Below, one piece after another: positions 26,204 through 38,470 of a DNA stretch of 64,000 bases (its first letter is position 1; each line of letters opens with the position of its first letter). The notes under the pieces are model-generated. The model was not told the origin of the DNA and did no database searches. It worked only from the letters and a program-made list of their open reading frames with translations. This DNA comes from Pegea sp. RAD2-039 (lineage: Eukaryota; Chordata; Thaliacea; Salpida; Salpidae). The stretch lies in contig JAQGEQ010000158.1 of assembly GCA_034620365.1 (NCBI GenBank), positions 62,001-126,000 of the forward strand, given 5' to 3'. Both the position numbers and the translations under genes were made by a program.

Positions 26204-26216
26204 GCGTCATCTAGCG
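26204..26216 (-). promoter_or_regulatory. CTCF-core-like motif
   Basis: CGCTAGATGACGC on the minus strand, one change (GGC to GAC). Convergent with 25593, 0.6 kb apart. Confidence 0.33.
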
Positions 26217-27474
26217 TATAGATTATCTCGGTTACAAAAAGTAAAATTTCGTACATTAAAATAATGAAAATAGTCATTTCACATAAATTTAAAAGTTAAA
26301 ATAAGACTAAAATTCTAATAATAAAATTTTCTTGAAAATTTCAATTGATAGAAGGATGCATATTATTTGCTAAAACAGCAATCTTCTTTCAAATAAAAAA
26401 AATGATTTTTTTTTTTCTCAAGGCTTATTTACAATGCAAAGATAATTATGATTTTGTATATTGTACCGATTTTAGATCCATAATTTGAAAGATGTGTTTA
26501 TTTATCTTATCAATCAATAAGTTTTTTTGTATTAGTGAAAGAAAAAAAACCATAAATTTTCAAAGAACATTTTTATCTTGTTTTAAAATATATAATTTTA
26601 GAATTACTTTTGTGACTGTTTTTGCGCATACTATACACTTATTTGAATTACATAAACATTGTTACAAGTTTTAACTTATTGTAAGTTTAATGTGTATGTA
26701 TTAAATATTTTTAAAGAAAAAGAAATTATTTAATCGTGGATATTTTCTAAAGATTTTATAACAACTTTAAAAAAGAATTCGTTTGAACTTGATGCCACAA
26801 ACTCTAGATAGCGACAAAGTAATATATGATGAAAACTAACAATGGATTATTTAGTAAGTAATGCTTATAATTGTTTGATCCAATTTTTGAGTTGAAATAT
26901 TTTTCAACGAAATTTTGTTTAGTAAATCAATTAAATAAACTGTTTTCATTTTTCACGAGATATGACATAAAAATTTTAAGTTAAAATTTTATTTCTATTT
27001 TAAACACGTTACTTGTATTATGACAAAATATTGTTATAATATTGTTATAAACTTTTATATTATTGTTATATTCAAACCTTTGTTATATTATTAAATTTTT
27101 ATTATTTTAAGTTTGTTATTTTAACATAATGTTGAAATTTGTATTGCAACAACAAAAATTTAAAATTTTCAAATTTTTCAACATTTTTTGTTCTATTAGA
27201 AACAATTTTTATAAATCAAATGTATTTAATTTCAGCTTAGTAAAAAATCTGAATTTACAAGCTTATCACTATTAGTGTATACCTTAAAGAATTTTAAATT
27301 AGCTTTTATTAACCAAAAAAAAACAAAGTATTTATTTTATAGATAAATGATTTTAAGTAAACCAAGAATATCATTAGAACAATAATATCTTCAATAACAT
27401 TATAAATGTATTTATAAAATGTGTAACATTTAACGATGTCAGTAACAGTACATATAAAATATGATATGAGAATA

Positions 27475-27488
27475 TGATGACGTCATCA
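27475..27488. promoter_or_regulatory. Perfect 14-bp palindrome containing a CRE
   Basis: TGATGACGTCATCA is perfectly self-complementary and contains the CREB/ATF site TGACGTCA. The 8-bp core also occurs at 2774-2781 and 19530-19537. No gene start is visible nearby. Confidence 0.35.
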
Positions 27489-27740
27489 ATATATGAATGT
27501 TAGTTTCCTCAAAACTTTATTTTTAGTTTCTGAAACAAAAATTTATATGATTAAGTTTATGAAAAAGAATAATAACAAAATTGAAATGTTTTTCTATTTT
27601 TATTTCAATTAAAATAATCTAACTATTGATGTTAAATTAAATTTTTATCAAATTTAAGATAAATTCTAGAATATTTTATTGAAGAATTAAAGAATTGAAA
27701 ATATTTTTTTCTATATTGGTAATCTTCAACAAAACTAGCA

Positions 27741-27797
27741 GCGCGTGACGGTGATCAGTTAAGCAAATCAGAAAACTTGAGGATACTTAGCACTCGC
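27741..27797 (+). other. Local GC-rich 57-nt foldback islet
   Basis: GCGCGTG (27741-27747) can pair with CACTCGC (27791-27797) with one mismatch. Inside is GATCAGTTAAGC, faintly like the GTTAAGC segment of 5S rRNA. It stands out in base composition from several kilobases around it. It is not a tRNA: there is no T-arm GGTTCGA consensus. Confidence 0.25.
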
Positions 27798-27967
27798 TTT
27801 CTTTTATGATTAACATTCTTTAAACAGCTTAGAAAGAAATTTTAAATCTGGCAAAGTCTAAAATTAATTTATTTTAAAAATATTATTCTTAAATTGTTTT
27901 TATTTGATAAAGCTGTTTTTTAACATCTATCTATAATAGAGTTCTTTGTATTTTTTTGTAGAAAAAA

Positions 27968-28684
27968 AATTTAGTTAAATCTCATGATCAAAAAATCTAC
28001 ATTTAATTTCACCATTAAATATCATGAAGTTTGTTAAAGTTGTAAATTAACTCTGAGGAATACAAAAGTTCCTAGTTCAGTGTAAACGATTAATCGTAAT
28101 TAAATAAATCGTAATACATCAACTAAAAACACAAATCTAACAAATATAAATTGTATATATAAAATTCGAGCAAATGTTTAATAAAATAAATTTTAACTGT
28201 TAAAGAATATATTTTTCAATAGTTAAAACCAAATATAATTTTGATAATATGAATAGCGTACGCAGGTTAAATTAAATCTTTCAAAATGGTTAAAAACCCA
28301 TTAATTTTAACTTTTTGCTTCTACTGTTTGCGTTCTCTAGAAAATAGAATATTTTGGCTAATAATAAATATCTAATACATTGATATTTTATGGATAAATT
28401 ACTTTAATGATTTGTATGATTTCTAAATTTGTAACTCATTTTGAGTTTTAAATTTATAAGTTTCTAATTCATTTTGAAGATCAAACGAATATAATCTCTG
28501 AGTCTTATAGTACTCTCAATTAAAAAAAAAGTCACATGACTTTTGATTTAATTTTTCATTATCAGCACGACTGATGGTTTTTAATTTTAATCATCAAAGT
28601 AGGAATGACTTTAAATCTTTATCAAATACAGCTTGATAAGAAACTGGATCAGAAAAATTAAACTAATTTGGTTTGTATAATAAT
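27968..28684 (+). repeat. 0.67-kb repeat, copy 2
   Basis: Direct copy of 329-993 with a short internal duplication near 28430-28470 (TTTGTAACTCATTTTGAG / TTTCTAATTCATTTTGAAG). Confidence 0.8.
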
Positions 28685-28925
28685 AAACTTATAATAAATT
28701 TTCTTATCAACTTTAAATCAAACTTTCTATTATAACAATTTTGTCAACAAAATGCTTATCAATAAAATTATAAAATTAGTTTCATTTGAACTTGATCCCA
28801 TACACTTCAGATTGCAACAACGTTTATAAGAAATAAAAAGTAAAATAAAACTCAATCTTTCTTACAGGATTGCAAAGTTTTTTAATTTGGAGCTAAAGTA
28901 CTTTACAACTAAACTTTAAATAATA
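28290..28925 (+). repeat. 0.65-kb composite family, copy 3
   Basis: Overlaps the end of the 0.67-kb repeat and the start of the inverted 6.3-kb copy, showing the two share this join. Confidence 0.65.
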
Positions 28926-29007
28926 GACAAGTTAATTATAGTTAATATTAGTTAAAAACACGATATTAATGTTATATATAACAGTATCTTTATAACATTA
29001 ATATCAA

Positions 29008-29103
29008 CAATAACTTTATCGATTGAATAAAGCCATCGAAAAATTTACCGATACCACAAACATAAGATTGAATGAAGATAATATATAACCGTAAAGCTTA
29101 TGA
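29008..29103 (-). ncRNA. Spliced-leader/snRNA-like module H
   Basis: Minus-strand copy: segment 29103 to 29055, then GTATCGG, AAATTTTTCG, and a CGATGG...CAATCG stem with one mismatch. The 5' hairpin start is TCATAA, with one A-C mismatch. It sits between two ~280-bp copies of the same flanking repeat (28640-28925 and 29170-29490); M at 42884 is its inverted counterpart. Confidence 0.43.
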
Positions 29104-29146
29104 AGAAGTTATATCAATTTATTTCTTATCTGGATAACAATACTAA

Positions 29147-29170
29147 TTTGGAAGATGCAGTTTTGCATTT
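29147..29170 (-). promoter_or_regulatory. PSE-like dyad H
   Basis: Minus strand AAATGCA-AAAC-TGCATCT then TCCAAA, 67 bp before module H. Confidence 0.42.
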
Positions 29171-29935
29171 GATTATCTTAATGAAATACAACTGGATAAG
29201 AAAATTTAAACTAATTTGGTTTGTATGATAGTAAACTTAAAATAAATCTTCTTATCAACTTTAAAATCAAATTTTCTATTTGAACAATATTTGTCAACAA
29301 AATGCTTATCAATAAAATTATAAAATTATTTTCATTTGAACTTGATCCCATACACTTCAGATTGCAACAACGTTTATAAGAAAATAAGATAAAAGTAAAA
29401 CTCAATCTTTCGTAAAGGAGTGCAAAGTTTGTAAATTTGGAGTTAAATTCAAAGTTTTACTTTACAACGAAACTTTAAGTAATAAATAAGTTTAATAACT
29501 TGAATTATTATTCATCACAAAATATTTTTGTAAACATGTTATTGGTAATATGACAGATTTTTTACTAATTGAAAACTTTTCATTCAAAGGAAATAGTATT
29601 TTGCTTTTTATTATTATTTAATCAAAATCATTAAATATCAGCTCAGTAATTTCTCTTTTTACTATCATGAGATAAAATATCAAAAATATAATTTTGATTC
29701 TACTTTTTTAAAAATTGTAATTTTTTGCCGTTGATATATCAATTTAAAAAAATTAAAATTAATTTTTAAGAATGGAAACTATATGACTTACTAACCTTTT
29801 CCAGAGTCCTAAGAAAATAGAAATGTCAAAATATGTTATATGATATTTTCTTTGAACTGAAAGTAATACTAAAAAATATTATAATTATAAAAAATGATGA
29901 ATTTTTTAAAGTGTGTTTTGATAACAACCCGTCTA

Positions 29936-29949
29936 GCGCCAAGTAGCGG
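29936..29949 (-). promoter_or_regulatory. CTCF-core-like motif variant
   Basis: CCGCTACTTGGCGC on the minus strand. Confidence 0.28.
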
Positions 29950-30190
29950 AAAAGGAAACAGTCGACTTGTTTTTTGTAGGTTAATCTTTTAGTCCTCATT
30001 TGTTTATATTATTTAAAACAATAAAGATTTTAAATAGTCACAGTAACCAATGTAGTAATATTTTTTAATTTATAAAGTACTTAATAATGGAGTTAAACCA
30101 AGAAATAAAAAAACTATTTTTGATAGAAGCTAAGTTTAATGATACTTAAATTTAATTTGAACTAATGTATCATTATAAAAATAATATCAA

Positions 30191-30286
30191 CAATAACTTT
30201 ATCGATTGATTAAAGCCATCGAAAAATTTACCGATACCACAAACATAAGATTGAATGAAAATAATATATAACCGTAAAGCTTACGG
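30191..30286 (-). ncRNA. Spliced-leader/snRNA-like module I
   Basis: Minus-strand copy with the perfect 5' hairpin CCGTAAGCTTTACGG (30272-30286), leader-like segment to 30238, GTATCGG, AAATTTTTCG and the 3' stem. It is the only copy with a longer spacer to its dyad (97 bp), apparently because spacer sequence from another copy was added. Confidence 0.45.
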
Positions 30287-30359
30287 AAATATGAAATCGT
30301 TTTATCTCGTAATTTGAAATTAAGATACTTGAAATAACTTGTCTGGATAACAATATTAA

Positions 30360-30383
30360 TTTGGAAGAAGCAATTTTGCATCT
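30360..30383 (-). promoter_or_regulatory. PSE-like dyad I
   Basis: Minus strand AGATGCA-AAAT-TGCTTCT then TCCAAA, 97 bp before module I, the only spacing outlier. Confidence 0.38.
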
Positions 30384-31992
30384 GGTTGTCAAGTAAGTTT
30401 TTTCCAAGGTAAAAATAAGATTTTGCGTTTTTTTGAGATTGTTTGATGTTTACAAATTCCTTGTAAAAAAGTATAACTTAAATTATCTTTTAATCTTTTT
30501 TTATGCATTTAAGTCAATATTTTTTAACAAACAACAGTTTTTTTATGCCCAAAATTTCTATCGAACAAACAAATATTGTTTTTCGTAAGAACATCAGAAT
30601 TGAGCGTATTCTCTAAATTGCTCGAAGGTTTCTAAATTGTGTTTGCTGTTAGTAATTTTCTTTTTAATTTCTTTTAAATATTTCAGGATTCATCATATAT
30701 TAAATTACTTACTTTCTTCATTGAGTTTTTTATGCTATCTAAGCAATTTTTATACAAACAATATGATTTAAATTCTTCATAATCAGTAAGAAACAACTAA
30801 AATCTTAATTTGACGTTTTTAAAGACTGTTTCATCATAAATCTTTTCTTTGAATCAAAAATGAAAAATTGAAAATGCGAGTTATAATTTCAACAACTCTT
30901 AAATCTCTCTATAATAATAAATAGATCTAAAATCTGTGAACTACTTCAAAACTACTGCGTGTCGGTCAAAAATAATCAAAATGTTATTCCAATTACATCA
31001 AAAACATAAAATTAGTTCCCGAAGGACTTTTAATTTCCTTAATCTTTTGATCAGAAGATGTTTTTATATCAATATAAGTGTTATCTCACGATACCATCTT
31101 ATAAGTCAAATCTTATTGTAAAGAATGAATACTAAAGATATTAAACTTTTTGATAAATGAAGCTTGTCGAAGAAATATAATGATTTTGATTAAACGATAT
31201 GATAAGGAAATAACCTTAAACTAATAAAGTTGTTTGTCAATTTTTTAGAAAATACAAACTTAAGATTTTCTACTGATTCACTGAATGAAGTTTCGTTGAA
31301 AAGTATTTCAACTCAAAATTATGTATACGATTTGTTATCAGAAAGAAATGTTTGAAAGATGTACTTTTTATTACTTATAAACGTTGTTGCAATCTAGAGT
31401 TTGTGGGATCAAGCTAGAGTACGATATTTTTTATAACTTTAATAATAAACTATTTGTTGGCAAGTAATGCTTACACAGAAAGTTTGACTTAAAGGTGAAA
31501 AATAATTTTTATTGTAACTTTATTATTGGCACAAACAAAATTAGTATATAATTGTAACAATACATAATTTACCAAAATTTATTAGTTTAAAATTGATCCA
31601 ACTAACTCTAAATTGTAACCAATTACTGATAAATCAAAAGGTTGTTAAATCCATTGTAGTGTAAGAAACCTGTTATTATTCGTTTGAATTTGAATGACTT
31701 TTAACGAAAATTAATTAATAAGTACTAAGACTACCTTGAGTTTCAATTCGCAACAATTAGCAACATAAAAGTAATTTATGTTTAACATTCACTTTTTGAC
31801 GTAAAAGCATGTAACTGATAAAATGACCGAATGTTTAGAAATTTTTACGAAACAAAATGTTTTAGCAAAATTAGTAATCTTAAAACAGACATTTTAAACA
31901 CAGTTTTCAGTCTGGATAATTATAAAACTTTCTATTTTCTATATTTTAGCAGAAATGAATTTAAAAAAAGTAGTTATTCAACATTTTTTTTT

Positions 31993-32006
31993 ACGCTACT
32001 TGGCGC
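31993..32006 (+). promoter_or_regulatory. CTCF-core-like motif variant
   Basis: ACGCTACTTGGCGC; inverted homologue of the 6601 site. Confidence 0.28.
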
Positions 32007-32711
32007 AAAAGAGGTTTATTTTTTTAAAATATAAAATTTAAAAAATTAGCAACAAAAACTTTTTTAAAATTTTTAATTGTATTTAGCAACTTTTTTAAAT
32101 TTTTATTCGAGGGTTTTGTTTAGGTTACCATCTGTAGACTGCTAATAATTGCTGATGTCAATCAGCAGTTGATTACCAAATTGATGGTTAGACTCAACAA
32201 TTAGGCTCAATTAGTTTTGTTAGACACTCTTTGAGTTAAATTTCTAAATAATTTCAGTTCTTTAATTTCATTTTAGGATTAGTTCAAACAGTTTGACGCT
32301 ATTAAAACTTTTCTCTAGTTATTAGTAAACTGTTTGTATACTATTTTTAAATAAGATTTTACAAATGAAAATTTTGATTCGATTAGCAACAATTGTTCAA
32401 CAAATCACTTATATATTTAAATAGTTTATAATAATATAATAATAATAATTAATTTGTTTTTAAGTCATTCAACTGCTACTTGGCAGTTAAAAATCAAAAG
32501 AATAAAGGTTTTTAAAGAATCACACTGACCAATGTACCATTAATTTCTATTTTATGAAATACTATTTACACTATAAAATTGTTTAATTTTCAGTTTTTAT
32601 TAAAACTTAATATTATATAACAATAAATAAAAACAAAAAAAATAATTTATTGAGAAGAATAAGGAAACAAAATAACCGTTAAGATAGAAGTTCAGTTAAA
32701 AATGATATTTT

Positions 32712-32807
32712 CAATAACATTATTGATTGATTAAAGCAATCGAAAAATTTACCGATACCACAAACATAAGATTTTATGAAGATAATATATAACCGTAAAT
32801 CTTACGT
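32712..32807 (-). ncRNA. Spliced-leader/snRNA-like module J
   Basis: Minus-strand copy, 32807 to 32712. Hairpin ACGTAAGATTTACGG (one end mismatch). Segment ends TTTGTG at 32759, then GTATCGG and AAATTTTTCG. The 3' stem GATTG/CAATC is kept. Dyad 68 bp upstream. Inverted homologue of module A. Confidence 0.45.
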
Positions 32808-32851
32808 AGAAGTGAAATAATTTTATTACTCATCTAGATTAAAAATACTAA

Positions 32852-32875
32852 TTTGGAAGATGCACTCTTGCATCT
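32852..32875 (-). promoter_or_regulatory. PSE-like dyad J
   Basis: Minus strand AGATGCA-AGAG-TGCATCT then TCCAAA, 68 bp before module J. Confidence 0.45.
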
Positions 32876-33413
32876 GATTATCAAATGTTTTTTAGTTACA
32901 TTTTTCTTTTACTTTTTAATCATTGATTTATTCATTTAGGTCAACATTTTTTAAGAACAACAGTTTACCTACACAAGATCTATCGTTACCACAAACGAAG
33001 ATTATTTTTCATAAGAATATCAAGATTGAACGTTTTCTCTAAATTGCTTAAAATCGTTAAAATCTGTTTTCCATTAGTAATTTTCTTTGTAATTTTTGGT
33101 TTATTTTTGGGTTTATTATTCCTTATTTTCTTAATTGAGTATTTTTGGCTATTCAGAAACTAATATTACGATTTGGCATTTTTAATGAGTATTTTTTTTT
33201 ACAAAATGTATTTGGTTTGAAATTGGTCATTCGTTTCTAAATTATTTAAATTGTGAAGGTACTTGTTAACAGGATATTACTAAAAGATTAATATCGGAAA
33301 ATTTAAAAAATGTTTAAAGTCTGTTGTTTATGGTGCTAGAAATTTAAACGAGTTTAACATTTTTTAAGAAAGTACAATGAAATCGGTCTACAAAATTATT
33401 AAATAATAATTAG

Positions 33414-34290
33414 TTAAATATAAAATAAGTAAAAGCAAAAAATTTATTTGTTTAGATCACTACAGAGTTTACAAAAATTAGCTTTAAATTTTGGTAGTTA
33501 GTTAGCTTTTTCTATATTATTCTTTTAAATTAAATATTCTAAATAAAAAGGCAATTAAATACAAGTATTCAACAAATTATTAATTCGTTTATAAATTAAT
33601 CAACCACTACTTAGCGGTTTCAAAATTAAATTGATTGTCCGTCTTTACTAAATAAACGTTTCTGGAAGGGAAAAATTGGAATATATAAAAATAGTTAAAG
33701 TCTGTTGTTTGTGGTGCTAGAAATCTAAACGAATTAAAGCGGTTTTTTTTTTAAGTAAAATGTAATTAGTGTATAAAACAACTTCAAGTAATCGCCAAAG
33801 GTTTTTAACTTTTTTTTTGCTTTTGATAAAGCAGATTGTCTTAATTTGGTTTAAAATGCAAACTTTTAAGGAGATATATCATTTACAGATATTAGTTTTA
33901 TGAAATTTTATAAATTTATTTAAATGGTAAGAAAGCTAATTTGATTTCTTATAAAATAAAAATTAAAAAATCATGAAATCATGAAATCTTAGTTTATTAT
34001 GGTCACTATAATTTCTATAAAGTTTTATGTGGTATTTGAAATAATTTGTTACAATGAAACTCTATTGTGAACTGTGTAACTCAGTTTAAAAAATATTTAT
34101 AAAACTAATGTAATCAATTATCCTTTAAAAAATACACTAAAAAAACAGTTATCTTGATTCGCTTCAAAAAACCTGCAGCAATATCCAAAAAATGGAATTT
34201 ATTAAGTTTATTTATTAAACAATTGTTTTAGATTCAGATTTATGTTATTCTAATCAAGATATTTTAACAGCTAGAGAGTGTATAAAATAA
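33414..34290 (+). repeat. Foldback element, left arm
   Basis: Reverse complement of 35100-35965; arms share e.g. CCACTACTTAGCGGTTTC and GCTAGAGAGTGTATAAAA at corresponding positions. The inner part also resembles 5240-5300 reversed (GTGGTGCTAGAAATCTAAAC). Confidence 0.78.
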
Positions 34291-34685
34291 AATCAGAAAT
34301 TTATCCATTTTGGATTTGGTAAATGAAAACAAACATTAAAATTCATTCTAAATTTTATATAATAAATTTAATACTAAAACTACTTCTTTAAAAACAACTT
34401 TCATTCTAAGGAAGCTCATTAGATGCGGTTATATAAGAAGATTGCTGTAAGTGATTGTTATGTGTTAGCTTAATGACATAAACTTTTAATGAAAAAAAGT
34501 TTAATTTGTTTATTTTTTTACTTTTCATGGTTTTAATTAACTGCTTGTTATATGCTTAAGAAATTACTGTAAAATAATAAAAACATGAAATATATTAAAA
34601 ATAAATATAAAAAGATTTCCTCTAACTTGATTTCTAAAGTCCTGTAAATTTTATAAATCATAATAATGTCATTTAAAGGGCTTCT

Positions 34686-34721
34686 TTTTTCGATGGCTTT
34701 AATCAATCGATAAAGTTATTG
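34686..34721 (+). pseudogene. 5'-truncated SL-like module K (Sm-like site and 3' stem only)
   Basis: Begins abruptly at the T run of the Sm-like site and continues through CGATGGCTTTAATCAATCG to GTTATTG with unchanged spacing. It then runs into the usual downstream repeat (matches 8394-8770). It lies in the loop of the 33.4-36.0 kb foldback. Confidence 0.4.
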
Positions 34722-35100
34722 TTGATAATATTGTTATAAAGATGTTATTAGTTAAATTTAAATTTCAGTTTCAATAAACTGAGCTTCTATCAAAAACAGT
34801 TATTTTATTTCTTGGCTTAACTCAATAATTAAGTATTTTATAAATTACAAATTAATAGTACGTGGGTTACTGTGACATTTTAAAATCTTTATTGTTTTAG
34901 ATAGTGCAAAAAAGTGTAAACAAATCAAGACTAAAAGATAAATCTACAAAAACCAAATAAACTGTTTCCTTTTCCGCTACTTGGCGCTAGACGGTTTGTT
35001 ATCAAAAAAACACTTACAAAAATACATCATTTATTTTAATTTTATTATTTGTTTGGTATCACTTTCAGTTTACAGAAGATATTAAATAATACATTTAAAT
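34722..35100 (+). repeat. Partial copy of the 6.3-kb repeat in the foldback loop
   Basis: Matches about 8394-8770, including CCGCTACTTGGCGCTAGACG at 34974. Directly follows the truncated module K. Confidence 0.72.
34974..34987 (+). promoter_or_regulatory. CTCF-core-like motif variant
   Basis: CCGCTACTTGGCGC in the foldback loop. Confidence 0.28.
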
Positions 35101-35965
35101 ATATTTTATTTTATTTTATACACTCTCTAGCAGTTAAAATATCTTGATTAGAATAACATAAATCTGAATCTAAAATAATTTTTTAATGAGTAATCTTAAT
35201 AAATTTCATTTTTTGTATATTGTTGTAGGTTTTTTGAAGCGAATCAAGATAACTGTTTTTTTTATTGTATCTTTAAAAGGAAAATTGATTACATTTGTTT
35301 TGTAAATATTTTTCAAACTGAGTTTAACAATTCACAATAGAGTTTCAATGCAGCAAAATATTTCAAATACCACATAAAAGTTTATATAAATTATAGTGTC
35401 CATAATAAACTAAGATTTCATGTTTTTTCATTTTTAATTTATAAGAAAACAAACTAGGTTTCCTACTATTTAAATAAATTTATAAAATTTCATAAAATTA
35501 ATATCTGTAAATGATATATCTCTTTAAAAGTTTTTAATTAATTTAAGACAATCTGCTTTATCAAAAGCAACAAAAAAGTTAACAACCTTTGGCGATTACA
35601 TGAAGTTGTTTTATACACTAATTACATTTTACTTAATAAAAAAACAGCTTTAATTTGTTTAGATTTTTACCACCACAAACAACAGACTTTAACTATTTTT
35701 ACATATTCCGATTTTTTCCTTCCAGAAACGTTTATTTAGCATAGACGGACAATCAATTTAATTTTGAAACCGCTAAGTAGTGGTTGACTTATTTATAAAC
35801 GAATTAATAATTTGTTGAGCAGCTGTATTTATTTGCCTTTTTTATTTATAAAATTTAATTTAAAAAACTTATATAGAAAAAGCTTACTAACTACCAAAAT
35901 ATAAATATAAATTCTATAGAGATCTAAACAAATTATTTTTTTGCTTTTACTTATTTTATATGATT
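35100..35965 (-). repeat. Foldback element, right arm
   Basis: Inverted partner of 33414-34290, separated by an 0.8-kb loop that holds truncated module K and a 6.3-kb-repeat fragment. No transposase gene in the loop. Confidence 0.78.
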
Positions 35966-36232
35966 AAAATTCTAATTGAAACTGCTTATGAGATTACTAA
36001 AATTAACTCCACTTAAAATATAGAGATAATAAGCTTTATTACTTTTTAATTAAAAAAACAACTGAACTTTTTAAAATAAGTTGTCAAATATTTTTAAGCA
36101 TATTTAATTTAAGTTTAGAAAGACTATAAAAGACATTATTACCCCCTAATTGATAACAGCGACAAGCTTATCATTAGAAATTTTGTTCACTGTGGAAAAT
36201 ATTTTTTAAATAAGGTTTTTTGTTGCATTTGG

Positions 36233-36968
36233 AATAATTAGTTAATCTGAAATTTGATTTTTAACGATTTAACTCTGTATAAAAAATATTTACGAAAAAA
36301 AAATTTAATCAATTCTTTTTTAACAATAAAAGAAAAAAAGAAAATATTAATATGCTTTGTAGCAACAAACATGCACCAATCTGCAAATTGTACAATTCAT
36401 TAAAGTGGTTCAATAAAATACTAATTAAGTTTCATAATATTTGTTGTTGTAACCAAAACACGATAACTGCTAGATGGCGCAAAGAATGAAAAGAAAGGTT
36501 TTTGATTAAAAATTGAATATTAAGTAGTTTTTGTTTACTATCTAAGCTATTCATAATAAAAAAGTTACTAATTTAGAAGAAACTTTGATTTTGTAGAATT
36601 GAATTCAAAAATTTCACCAAAAAGTGAAAACAGTTTTGAACATGCAATAAAATAAATAAATAACTTCTAATTTTCTAAAACTGTAAACATACTTTACAGT
36701 ATACTTAAAATTATTGCTAGAGACAGTAAACATTTTCAATAAAATTTGATGAACTTTTTTTTAAAACTGTAATTCTATTTGAAGTTTTCATTTCCACTAT
36801 AGTGCGCTATCAAACATAAAAAATATTTCAATCTTAATATAATTTCGAAACATTATAATTTTTATCTTGAAAATAGATTAAACAACTGAGATTAGTTATT
36901 ATTATAAAAACTAATTTACTATTTAGTCTTTGATAAACTAAAAATATATCTTTGAAGAGTATGTAAAC
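36233..36968 (+). repeat. 0.74-kb repeat, copy 2
   Basis: Direct copy of 25364-26101 carrying CTGCTAGATGGCGC. Confidence 0.8.
36467..36480 (+). promoter_or_regulatory. CTCF-core-like motif
   Basis: CTGCTAGATGGCGC, one change from the full core. Confidence 0.42.
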
Positions 36969-37014
36969 ATAGATTATCTAGTCTACAATTGTTATCAACA
37001 GTTTAAGAACAAAA

Positions 37015-37610
37015 AACTAACATGGCTTTTGACTTGATTTTCTTTTAACGTTTATTTGTCAGCACGACCACTAAGTTTCTATTGAAGAATCAATGTAGAA
37101 ATCACTTTAAATGTGACTTAAATCAAACTTCGTAAGAAATTATTTTCTCAACTAATTACAACCTTAGACTGATTTCGTTCGTATAACAAATAAGTTACCT
37201 CTATATTCTTTAATAACTTATGTGTTAGTGTTATTGTCAAAATTATTATTTGAACATTTCTTGTCAACAAAAAGATTATTTTTATAGGAAGAAAAATTAA
37301 ATTCTAAAATCTGGGTTTAAACTTGATCCCACAAACTCTAGGTTGTAATGAAGTTATATACAATGAAAATTATATTTACATGACCAGACTTTATGTAAAT
37401 TTAGTACTAAATCGTGGACACAATTTTGGAGTTGAAATACTTTTCAACAAAAATACATTAAATAAATAATTTATCTGCAAAAAATTATAAAAAAAAATTA
37501 GGTTAAAAGTTTATTCCATTATTACGAAGATGATACTGAAAATGTGACAGAATATTTTCTAATAGAAAACCAGATTTTCAGTAAAATTAGTAGTTCTACT
37601 TTAAAACATC
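37015..37610 (+). repeat. Non-coding element with ordered boxes, example 1
   Basis: Order: CATGGCTTTTGACTTGATTT (37022), TGTCAACAAAAAG (37262), CTTGATCCCACAAACTCTAG (37322), GTTGAAATACTTTTCAAC (about 37431) and GTGACAGAATATTTTCTAAT (about 37545). The same order recurs at 3385-3960, 44281-44770, 54540-54960 and 56810-57390. Confidence 0.6.
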
Positions 37611-38470
37611 TTTATAAACTCGTTTGATACAACTTCTTTAAAAATTTGAATCAAAAAAACTTGAAGCACATTATAAAATTATAATAAATATTATAAAACA
37701 AAATTAATATATATACAAAAATAGAAAAAGCTTATGCAAAAGAGTATTTAATTTAATTGTTTGTAAAGTATTTTGATGTTTATTTTTTATAAATAAAAAA
37801 AAATTGCTGGAGTAAAACACGATTTTTTGAAAATCGTCTTATTTAGATAGTGAAAAGCCTGATTCATCCACTTTTAATTTAGATTTTGTTAAATTATACA
37901 ACTAAATATGCTTTTTCTCTTTATTTATTTGCAAATAAACTACAGATGAAACAAGGGAAGAAACAGTTCATAGTAATCCAGAACTTAAATTTATTTACTA
38001 ATTTACTATATTATTTATAAATTATAATACTATAAATTAATTACTTATATTTCACTAATTTTAACGTAAAAAAACATGAGTCACTCTAAAATGAGATGAG
38101 AGTATAGATAATAGTAATAAAATTAAACACTACAATATACAATGTGAAAACAACTATTCAAAATTACTTTTCGATACTGGACACTACTTCTTAAAAAATT
38201 AACATCTAAAAATATAATTCAATTTCAGTTGACTTGTTTTAAAACATTTCAATCAATAAAAACTTTACAACTTTAAATTCAAAATAAAGATTCAATATCA
38301 AAATAAAATGATAAATAATGAAGCTGCATTAGTTTTTATAGTAAAATCCAAATTAAATTTAATTAATTTTTTTCGGTTTACGTAAATTGTTAGATCAGAG
38401 TTTAACAAAATTAAAATTTGATATTTAATTAAAATTGTAACTAACTTAATTTTAAACAAATCATTAAATT
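37611..38470. other. Gene-free stretch
   Basis: I see no gene, conserved box or repeat match here. Confidence 0.5.

Larger units (their letters stand above)
26102..27967. other. Gene-free stretch
   Basis: One box-bearing element at 26780-26930 (TTGATGCCACAAACTCTAGA, then GTTGAAATATTTTTCAAC), the CRE palindrome at 27475 and the GC islet at 27741. No coding region seen. Confidence 0.5.
28640..33400 (-). repeat. Inverted partial copy of the 6.3-kb repeat
   Basis: Reverse complement of about 5205-9340, with an extra inserted unit at 28930-29490 that carries module H. Also the reverse complement of 40490-43365 over 28640-31560. Ends at 33400 in CGGTCTACAAAATTA, where the foldback element begins. 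Confidence 0.82.

Noticed and set aside
33414-35965. Foldback as a complete DNA transposon
   Set aside because: No transposase frame in arms or loop and no clear terminal duplication could be read.
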